A stretch of DNA of 64,000 nt from Nitrospirota bacterium (GTDB lineage: Bacteria > Nitrospirota > Nitrospiria > Nitrospirales > UBA8639): assembly GCA_003695915.1 (NCBI GenBank), contig RFGF01000017.1, forward strand, positions 62,001 through 126,000, read 5' to 3'. A model generated the notes under the pieces. That model was given only the letters and a program-made list of their open reading frames with translations, searched no databases and was not told where the DNA came from. Within the stretch, counting starts at the first letter, position 1, and each line of letters starts with the position of its first letter. The position numbers were made by a program, and so were the translations under genes. Shown piece after piece: positions 53,733 to 61,324 of this stretch.

Positions 53733-54647
53733 ATGCTGCTGTTGATTGCGCTCGCGGTTCTGTTAGGAACGGTCATCGTTATCCTCACCTCGCCGTTTTG
53801 GCGCAAAGATCCGGATCCGATTCCCCTCGACGAGCACGATGCTGTGAGCCAAGAAATCGCTGATCTCTCCGTCGAACGTGAGGTATTGGTGCAATCACTT
53901 CAGGAATTGGATGTCGAATTGGCTCAAGGCCGCTTGGAACGCGATGATTATGAACGGCTCAAAGCTACAGATGAACACCGTTTGTTACAAGTCCTCGATC
54001 GCTTGGATGCCCTCGCGGCTCAACAAGAGGACAAGCCGCCCGTGTCCCAAACAACTCCTGCATCCCCCCGTCGCGTATGGATTCCTCTTTTAGCTTGCAC
54101 GGTGCTCGTCATGGCGGCATCGCTCGGCATTTACACCTTTGTCCATTGGCAGGCACTTCAGCGAATGGCTGCGAACTCGTCACCGGTTTCCGGTGCTCCC
54201 AATCCGCTGGAGATGGTCGCGAGACTAGAAGAGCGACTTCGAAACAATCCCGACGATCTCGAAGGTCAAATCATGGCAGGACGTTCCTATATGGCTTTGG
54301 AGCGTTATGAAGACGCACGACGTGCCTGGGAAAAAGTGCTGGAACTCGACCCAACCAATCACGAAGCACACTATCACCTGGGCGTCATTCTGATGGAAAC
54401 CCGCAAGATCGATGACCCAGCCATTTTTCAACAAGCGCTACAGCATTTTGACACCATTATCGTCGACTTGCCGAATCAGCCCGGAATCAATTGGTATCGG
54501 GGGGTCGCCCTCTGGTATCTCAAACGGTACCGAGAAGCCGATGAGGCTTGGACGACAGCTTTCAAGAATTTGGAACCGGGAAGCCGAGACGCTCAATTCG
54601 TCAAAGACGCACTCACCAAGCTCCGAGCTGGGCAACAGCCATTTTAA
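53733..54647 (+). CDS. ccmI: CcmI-type TPR protein
   Basis: A 304-residue protein with two membrane helices (start and 112-136), a cytoplasmic coiled loop (LVQSLQELDVELAQGRLERDDYERL region) and a periplasmic part with about three TPR repeats (GRSYMALERYEDARRAWEKVLELDP). CcmI binds the C terminus of apocytochrome c and presents it for haem attachment. It closes the System I operon. Confidence 0.88.
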   Translation: MLLLIALAVLLGTVIVILTSPFWRKDPDPIPLDEHDAVSQEIADLSVEREVLVQSLQELDVELAQGRLERDDYERLKATDEHRLLQVLDRLDALAAQQEDKPPVSQTTPASPRRVWIPLLACTVLVMAASLGIYTFVHWQALQRMAANSSPVSGAPNPLEMVARLEERLRNNPDDLEGQIMAGRSYMALERYEDARRAWEKVLELDPTNHEAHYHLGVILMETRKIDDPAIFQQALQHFDTIIVDLPNQPGINWYRGVALWYLKRYREADEAWTTAFKNLEPGSRDAQFVKDALTKLRAGQQPF

Positions 54648-54784
54648 CTCGGGATTGTCCTCCTCGCTCGAACCATTTCATCTTGACTACCGTTCCCTTT
54701 TCTGAACTCTAAGCTCGCAGAAAGCACAAACGGGACAATCGGTCGTCATGGCTGAGTCAACGAACTCCTCGGATAGACCAGGAG

Positions 54785-55258
54785 TCAAAGCGCAGCAAGA
54801 TAGGCGGCGAGAAACAACACTATGAGGCCTGTCGCAATGATGGCGCCTTGCAGCACGTCGAGCATCGGCCGATTGAATGATCGAGGTGGCTTTTTGAGAG
54901 AACCGACGGGAGACGTTTCACGGTAAGGATCGAGCACAAAATCGTGAATGAGCAGAAGACCAACCAAGATGGCGAAGGCAAAGAGCTTGATCATCAGGAT
55001 CACACCCCAGTCGGTTTCAATGCGCTCGGATGCTCCGGCATTTAAGAGATTAAAGGATCCGGTCAGAACCAGCGTAACCACGCAGACCCACGAAAGCGTG
55101 CGAAACCGGCGTCCCATCTGCTGCATCAGTGCATGACTACGGGACTCTGGGCCGGCGGCCTTCAAGACAGGCCGTACGACGACCCGCATAGCGATCAGCC
55201 CGCCGATAAGAATCATCGCCGCCGAGAGATGGAGCCACAAAACCAGCGTTGGAGACAT
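54785..55258 (-). CDS. CopD-like membrane protein
   Basis: A 157-residue membrane protein with four helices and conserved His in the first helix (LVLWLHLSAAMILIGG). The pattern resembles the CopD/DUF2269 group of copper-related or unknown integral membrane proteins. It ends convergently with ccmI, with 137 bases between. Function not assigned. Confidence 0.65.
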   Translation of the reverse strand: MSPTLVLWLHLSAAMILIGGLIAMRVVVRPVLKAAGPESRSHALMQQMGRRFRTLSWVCVVTLVLTGSFNLLNAGASERIETDWGVILMIKLFAFAILVGLLLIHDFVLDPYRETSPVGSLKKPPRSFNRPMLDVLQGAIIATGLIVLFLAAYLAAL

Positions 55259-55614
55259 CAAGGCCGAGCACCGCGTGTTTTCTCGGGCACGGACTATAAA
55301 AGACTTTCAGGGAATCAGTCAAAAAGCTTCAGCGGGCCAATGAGCTCGAAAACACACCGTGATCGCTGCATGCTCATGTTCGTTCGCGCTTGCAAGAAAG
55401 AAGGGGCATAAGACTGGAGGGCTCGAAGAGCGCGGATCTCTGATCTGAAAGGTAGAGCTATGGGCGGTCGACATCGGACACCTAATGGACAGAAGCGCTT
55501 AGCGTGTCCATCGCCTCGAATCTCCTCGTCGTTGCAAAAGATCGTACCACGGAGCCGTCCATCCTCGGCGACGTGAACCCGTAATCGGACATGGTCCCGA
55601 ACCGACTTTCATGT
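55259..55614. other. Spacer upstream of the CopD-like gene
   Basis: I see no supported gene or structured element here. One open frame overlaps the end of the bactofilin gene and looks like a shadow. Confidence 0.5.
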
Positions 55615-56049
55615 TTATGACAGCAGACGACCGCTCTCCGGCTTCATCTCTACCGTTCCATTCAATAAGACCCCGGTTTCCATCGACAATTGCGGCGTCT
55701 TGAGCGAGCCATCCATGACCGCCGAGGCCAAAAGCTGAACGCATTCCTTGGCGACGATATCGCCCGTGATTGTCCCCTTGCTAATCACAGACCCGGCGCT
55801 GACTTTGGCGGTCACCACGGCTTGTTGTCCTACGAGCAATACCCCATCGGTGTGAATCTCCCCCTCCAAGCGTCCGTCAATCTGAACGCTGCCTTTGTAA
55901 CTTATGGTTCCTTTGAACACCACACCCGGACCAATAAAGGCCACAACATCGCCTCGATGACCGTTCGAGGAGCCATTCGCTTGAGGCGGGGCGGTCATTC
56001 CCGTCGTCGTCCCGTGCATCGATTCGCGGTTTTCAAGATCCGTAGTCAT
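55615..56049 (-). CDS. Bactofilin
   Basis: A 144-residue bactofilin. After a disordered start, the beta-helix core runs from about residue 36 (VVAFIGPGVVFKGTISYKG) with repeat phrases GRLEGEIHTDG and SVISKGTITGDIVAKE. Bactofilins polymerise into cytoskeletal scaffolds that organise the cell wall or other complexes. A second bactofilin gene lies 229 bases upstream on the same strand. Confidence 0.9.
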   Translation of the reverse strand: MTTDLENRESMHGTTTGMTAPPQANGSSNGHRGDVVAFIGPGVVFKGTISYKGSVQIDGRLEGEIHTDGVLLVGQQAVVTAKVSAGSVISKGTITGDIVAKECVQLLASAVMDGSLKTPQLSMETGVLLNGTVEMKPESGRLLS

Positions 56050-56278
56050 TGTTCACTCCTTGGTAATTGATGGACCATGCGTTCCGTCTCGCTTTTCCTG
56101 ATTGTGATCCAGGCAGTCTCTGAAAAATACCGCCTGTTTTATGTCTGTCATCGGCTCTTGGTGCATCTTACTTAAGTCTCGTACACGACAATGACGATCG
56201 CCGCGACACAGCACCGAGAGTCCAGGCTTGCACATCCCATACTCGGCATCCGGATCGACAAGCGACATTCCCAGAATG

Positions 56279-56809
56279 TCATGGCCACCAACTTGGGTGC
56301 GCAATCGGCCCACGTTGATAGCGTGCTGTCCATCGCGTTCCCGAAATCTTGGTGCCGTTGATCCACAATGACCAATTGGTATCCAGTCGAGCTCCCTCAT
56401 CCATGGTGAGCGTCGGCGTGGATACTGTCCCCTTTAATACGGCCGATCCCAAGAGATGGACGGATTTTCGGGCATGCACAGTGCCGACGATCTGTCCATG
56501 GCTGATCACCGAAGCTGCGTCGATTTGGGCCTCGACCAACGCCTTCGGCCCGACGATCAGCATTCCCGTCGTTCGCACTTCTCCCTCCACGTGCCCATCG
56601 ATTTTCATGACGCCTGTTCCGACAATCCTCGCTTTACAGGTCACCCCGGTCCCGATGATCATCTCGGGTCTCACGCTCACGATTTCATCCGGCAGGGGTC
56701 GACGATGTTCCTGAGGCCGCACGATGATTTTGGCGATTTTTTGTGGTGCAAACTCCTTTTGCCCAAATTTGTTTCTCGCTTGCATTGAGCCTGTCACAGA
56801 TTTGTTCAT
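56279..56809 (-). CDS. Bactofilin with atypical tail
   Basis: A 176-residue protein. Residues from about 48 to 145 follow the bactofilin beta-helix (GHVEGEVRTTGMLIVGP, SVISHGQIVGTVHARKS, LTMDEGARLD). The last 30 residues (TNWSLWINGTKISG and on) do not fit the repeat. A frameshift near the end would explain this, or the tail may be real. It pairs in tandem with the bactofilin at 55615. Confidence 0.8.
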   Translation of the reverse strand: MNKSVTGSMQARNKFGQKEFAPQKIAKIIVRPQEHRRPLPDEIVSVRPEMIIGTGVTCKARIVGTGVMKIDGHVEGEVRTTGMLIVGPKALVEAQIDAASVISHGQIVGTVHARKSVHLLGSAVLKGTVSTPTLTMDEGARLDTNWSLWINGTKISGTRWTARYQRGPIAHPSWWP

Positions 56810-56994
56810 TGCTCCTCCAGTTGCCGCTCATCATGGCACATCACGCTTGTCGGCTCGATGCAAGAAAATCCTAACGACCGCGTTGAACGGCGCTCTTGTC
56901 CCGGAAACACGTGGTCCGAACGAGGGGCGGCAATACCGACGAGCGAAGCCTCCTGATGTTTCTTCTCGAGAATTTTGATACAGTGAGGACGGCC

Positions 56995-59900
56995 ATGACC
57001 GACATTTCGCATATCCCCGATTCTGACCCGCCTGGGAAACCATACAGCGCTCGACTTGTTCGATGGCTCGCCTCGTTAGGCCTAGCCAGTCTCCTGGTTA
57101 TCGGCATGCTCGCCCTTGCTCTGACCTACTGGTTCCCCTCGGAGCTGGTGCGTACCGCGCTCGAAGAGCAACTGTCTGCCGGGCTCGACGGCCACGTCAC
57201 CATCGCTGCGTTGTCCTTCAATGCGCTCACTGGTCTCGAGCTGAACCACATCACGTTTCGCCGACGTGATCGGCAGCTCCTGTCGCTTCAACGCCTGAAC
57301 TTAGACTACAGTGTGCTAGGGCTCCTTCGCGGCACCTTATTGATTAACGAGGTATTGATTGACCAGGCAACCGTCAATCTGAATCTCTTGGAATTCGCTC
57401 CACCGGCTCCTGCTCCGCCTCGTTCGACCACACCGACCTCGGAATCGCCTGCCTTGCCGGTATTGCCCATGGCCGTCGATCTTCAAGCTTTTGTCATCAA
57501 CGACACCGACATTCGTCTCAGAGTCTCGCCGACCTTGGCCCTTGTCTTGACGGATGTCGATCTTGATCTTTCAGGTGCAATCGGGATCGAACGCGCCCAA
57601 CTGACGGGTCTGCTGAATATCGCCCATGCCGAGATCGACATCGATCGTCGCCACCTCGAACTTCCTGTGCAGTTGGCGTTTTCGCTCGTAGCTGATCTTC
57701 CTGGCCAAGTCGTGGAGATTGAACGACTCACGATCGAATCGCTGCCAGCGCTTCGCGCTTCCCTTTCCGGCCGCATTGAGGACATGCTAACCACCCCCCA
57801 TATCGATCTTTCGTTGAATGAGATGGAGATCGATGTTCAACCGCTGCTGACCATGGCCGAGAGTTTTCTGCCTGCTGAGATGGACACCGCGCTTGGCGGT
57901 CATCTCCTGCTCGTCATGGATATCGACGGTGTTCAGACTGATTCGGGTTTCCAAGGCGTCGTCGATCTGGAAGTCAGAACCACCGACTTTCGCGCAACCC
58001 TCCCGGCTGTTCAAGCCGAGATTCAGACGACGGACTTGGCCGTTCGGTTGGACAAGATCAATATTCGCAATAACGTCCTGCAATTCGGTAACGTCGCGGT
58101 CACGACATCGGATACGAACCTCCGGTACCAGGACATTATTGTCGCCGATGCCCGGGTATCGGCGACCAGTGAATATTTCACCGCAGGCCCTTTCTCTGGC
58201 GCAGTGAAGACGTCCGGCGTGATGACCACCCCGGCTCGTCATCCATTGCCTTCGCTGACCTTGCCGTTCAGCATCCACTTGAATGCAAGCGGTAACCACA
58301 AGACGCAAGAATTCTCCATCAAAACGCTCGCCGTCGAGCTAGGAAATCTCCTCTCCCTCGAAAGCCAAGGAGCAATCCATCCAGCACCGTCCGCACAGGA
58401 TGGCCTTCAGATTTCCCTTACGACCCGTATGGAGCCGCAATTGGCGGCCATCTTCGCTCAACTTCCTTCTTTCATCCCGGACGGAGTGATGATCCAAAAA
58501 ACCGAGGACGCGCCCGATATCATCGCTATCGATCTCTCGGGAATCGTCGATCCGACCTATCGGCCAAAAGTGGCGACGATCACGGTGGGAGTCAAACTCG
58601 CCAATATCACGGGAGCAATGGATGACCTACCGGCCGGTGGAACCCTCGACCGCTTGAACGTTCTCGTTGCAGCCGACTATCGCGGACAAGATGGTCATTT
58701 CACCGGCACAGTCGGCAGTCGGTTAACCGTCTCTAATGTGTATGAGGGCTATCGCCTCACCGTCGGGCAAACTGCGCTTGCGCTCAAATCGCAATTCGAC
58801 GGCGCCGTGAATGAGGCGTTCACGCCGACGGCGCTACGAACGCATGATCACCTGACCATCGAGTTCCGCGATCTCGTCTATGACGAACCATCACTCAAAG
58901 CCCAACTTGCCCGTATGACTGTGCGATCCGAAACGGTTCAAGATCTGTTCGACCGCGAGTATCGAATCAAAACGCTTCACATTCGCAGTGATCCGCTGAT
59001 CGATCTCGCAGCCCAAGGCTTTTATCGCATGACCGACCAACGCTTCGATGTGGGGATAACGGTGTCCAAATTGGACCTCCGAGAGGTGTTCCGCCATATG
59101 TCGGGTGGTGCGGTCGAACCAATCCTCGTCTCGAAGCCTCAAGGAACGATCTACGCGACACTGTCCGCCTCGGGCCATGTGCCGGAATCCTGGGATGTTG
59201 TCCAAGGTGTGCTTCCCCTTCGCCTCGAATCCCTTTTGACCCTTCGACACATATCCGGCGCTATCGCCGACCATTCCGTGAATGATCTGCATGGCTCCGT
59301 TGCCCTTACGTTTCAGCCAGGCACACATCCAACTGCAACAGTAGCGACCGATCTTCAAGCAGCCACCATCCGGCTCGCCAACATCGCGCCGGCGGACATG
59401 TCCAAGGTTTTCGCCAAAATCAAAATGCTGGTTCACGACTTCGACGAACTCCACATCGACACGGCCCAACTCGGCATCACAGGGGCCAGCGTTGCCGCTC
59501 AAGGCACGGTGAGCGGGATAAAGGCCTTTCTCGCTGGCGCGACGTCGATGGCGACGTCTCTCGAACAGCTCTTCGCTCGCCTATCCACCAGGGTCTCATT
59601 CGATCTTGCCTCCGCACAGACTCTCCTCGCCGGGTTGGGGATGGAAGGCACAGGCACGGCGCAGATCGATCTTGCTGTTCTCAAAAAGGGACGTGGCCCC
59701 CTGGACGTCAAACTCGATGTCGGAGCCCAAGACCTGGATATTCGTTACCACGATATCGCTATTGCCGACCTCGATGGCACGCTTTCCCTCCATAAGCACT
59801 TCACCTGGAAAGGCCAATCTGCACGGACGCCGAATCGCCGGGTGATCCCGTCAGATCTGTTGTCGCAACTTCATGCACTAGGGGGACAGGGCAAACGTTT

Positions 59901-60561
59901 GACGATCCGCCACATCGACCTCGGTCGGCTGACGCTTTCGAATCTGTCCACCACCATTCTCTTTGACCAGACGGATTTCAAAATTCAGAACCTAACCATG
60001 AATCTGCTCGGCGGAGGCTTCGGTGGAACGATTTTGATGACGATGGGCCCATCACCGGCGGTTTCCGCCCATTTAGAAGCGGTACACCTCGATCTCAACG
60101 AACTCCTGATCGATCGCCAGCAAATTCCTGGCGATAGCCGGATCGACGCAACCGTGCGCCTTGCCCTGACGTTCGACGAAGAGACAGGGACCATCGACCT
60201 TCACCGCTCGATCGTGGACGTGTATCTTACCCATATCGGCCGTGAGGCACTGGATCGGTTCTTGGTCGTTCTTGACCCAAAAGGCAGCAATCCCGCCCTG
60301 GTGGCTGCGCGAGCCCAAGTTCGGCTCGCCAATCCATCCCAGGTTACGCTTCGATTGTCCCGGGGGTTGCTCGATCTCAAGATCGTCTTCGGCGAAGGGC
60401 TGTTATCTTCCTTCACCATGAACCGGATTCCGGCAGGGAGCCTCGCTGAGATGCTGAATATTGCTCACGTTCCGCAATGGGATCGCATCGTGGCTATCGC
60501 GACACTGATCGGGGCATCGACGTATGACGTGGATGCTCAAGGACATCTCCGTTTCGAATAG
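56995..60561 (+). CDS. ydbH: YdbH-like AsmA-family envelope protein
   Basis: A 1188-residue protein with an N-terminal membrane helix at about 22-46 and then a long, beta-strand-rich periplasmic region of AsmA/TamB type. Repeats of the form LDLN, FRDLVYDEP and GTIYATLSASG fit a groove-forming lipid-transfer protein. A C-terminal stretch (RIPAGSLAEMLNIAHVPQWDR) resembles the YdbH end domain. The YdbL-like gene downstream supports this call. In E. coli YdbH works with YnbE and YdbL in outer-membrane lipid supply. ATG at 56995 has a GAGG site; longer upstream frames lack support. Confidence 0.78.
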   Translation: MTDISHIPDSDPPGKPYSARLVRWLASLGLASLLVIGMLALALTYWFPSELVRTALEEQLSAGLDGHVTIAALSFNALTGLELNHITFRRRDRQLLSLQRLNLDYSVLGLLRGTLLINEVLIDQATVNLNLLEFAPPAPAPPRSTTPTSESPALPVLPMAVDLQAFVINDTDIRLRVSPTLALVLTDVDLDLSGAIGIERAQLTGLLNIAHAEIDIDRRHLELPVQLAFSLVADLPGQVVEIERLTIESLPALRASLSGRIEDMLTTPHIDLSLNEMEIDVQPLLTMAESFLPAEMDTALGGHLLLVMDIDGVQTDSGFQGVVDLEVRTTDFRATLPAVQAEIQTTDLAVRLDKINIRNNVLQFGNVAVTTSDTNLRYQDIIVADARVSATSEYFTAGPFSGAVKTSGVMTTPARHPLPSLTLPFSIHLNASGNHKTQEFSIKTLAVELGNLLSLESQGAIHPAPSAQDGLQISLTTRMEPQLAAIFAQLPSFIPDGVMIQKTEDAPDIIAIDLSGIVDPTYRPKVATITVGVKLANITGAMDDLPAGGTLDRLNVLVAADYRGQDGHFTGTVGSRLTVSNVYEGYRLTVGQTALALKSQFDGAVNEAFTPTALRTHDHLTIEFRDLVYDEPSLKAQLARMTVRSETVQDLFDREYRIKTLHIRSDPLIDLAAQGFYRMTDQRFDVGITVSKLDLREVFRHMSGGAVEPILVSKPQGTIYATLSASGHVPESWDVVQGVLPLRLESLLTLRHISGAIADHSVNDLHGSVALTFQPGTHPTATVATDLQAATIRLANIAPADMSKVFAKIKMLVHDFDELHIDTAQLGITGASVAAQGTVSGIKAFLAGATSMATSLEQLFARLSTRVSFDLASAQTLLAGLGMEGTGTAQIDLAVLKKGRGPLDVKLDVGAQDLDIRYHDIAIADLDGTLSLHKHFTWKGQSARTPNRRVIPSDLLSQLHALGGQGKRLTIRHIDLGRLTLSNLSTTILFDQTDFKIQNLTMNLLGGGFGGTILMTMGPSPAVSAHLEAVHLDLNELLIDRQQIPGDSRIDATVRLALTFDEETGTIDLHRSIVDVYLTHIGREALDRFLVVLDPKGSNPALVAARAQVRLANPSQVTLRLSRGLLDLKIVFGEGLLSSFTMNRIPAGSLAEMLNIAHVPQWDRIVAIATLIGASTYDVDAQGHLRFE

Positions 60562-60696
60562 CTTCGTCGGAGCATGTTCCTGACTGCCTAAAAATTTTTC
60601 ACCAAAACCGGTACAATGCAAAAATCGAGTTGTGAAAAGAGCTCGTGAAAACGCACGCTGTATGCACTATCTCCTTCGACACAGGGCAGGCGCATC

Positions 60697-61275
60697 ATGA
60701 ACAATCTCCTCCGCTCGGCGATTCCGATCGTCGTCTCCATAGCATGTCTCTTTGCTCTTTGGGGGTGTAGCGGTCCACTGGTGGGCATCACTGTTGTGGA
60801 CGAGCGAACAGCGCTCGAAAACCAAGTGTTAGGTACCTACCAAGAACTGCAACAGGAAGTGCTCTTGGTCGCATCGGTCCGTTACATCGATCCTAAAGGC
60901 AAACTCAAACCCACGCCGCCCCTGCCGCCTGGGAAGAAGCATGTCATCCGCGCACTCCAACGGTCCGCGTTCAACAAAGACGACGTCGATCGGTTCAAAG
61001 CGTTGGGAGTCATCGGAGAAAACAATATCGGCGGCATCACCCTTCTCGCTCCTGAACGAATCGATGCGGCGCAACGAGCGTTCGTCGAAAACTTGGTCAA
61101 AGAAGAAAACGAAGATCGCATCGTGATCATGCGTCGCGTCATCGAAACCAACGAAGATCTCTCGGAGCAGGATTGGCCACGAGTACAGAAAATGTTTGCA
61201 GCCCTGAATCGGGATAAAGCGCGACCGGGCGAGATGATTCAATTGGCAGATGGCAGCTGGGTGAAAAAAGAATGA
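60697..61275 (+). CDS. ydbL: YdbL-like lipoprotein (DUF1318)
   Basis: A 192-residue lipoprotein with Cys24 in LWGC. The C-terminal half from about 120 fits DUF1318: AFVENLVKEENEDRIVIM, then ARPGEMIQLADGSWVKK. In E. coli YdbL is a soluble periplasmic protein that keeps YnbE from over-assembling; here it is lipid-anchored and no separate YnbE is seen. It follows ydbH by 135 bases and precedes a TolB-like gene by 49. Confidence 0.75.
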   Translation: MNNLLRSAIPIVVSIACLFALWGCSGPLVGITVVDERTALENQVLGTYQELQQEVLLVASVRYIDPKGKLKPTPPLPPGKKHVIRALQRSAFNKDDVDRFKALGVIGENNIGGITLLAPERIDAAQRAFVENLVKEENEDRIVIMRRVIETNEDLSEQDWPRVQKMFAALNRDKARPGEMIQLADGSWVKKE

Positions 61276-61324
61276 ACCGGATGACGCTTTTTCCCCGAAC
61301 AGGCGCTTCCGATTTGCAGCCACG

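Noticed and set aside
56053-56400. A 115-codon minus-strand frame between the two bactofilin genes
   Set aside because: It has no ribosome site and its residues show no protein pattern. Part overlaps the upstream bactofilin end.
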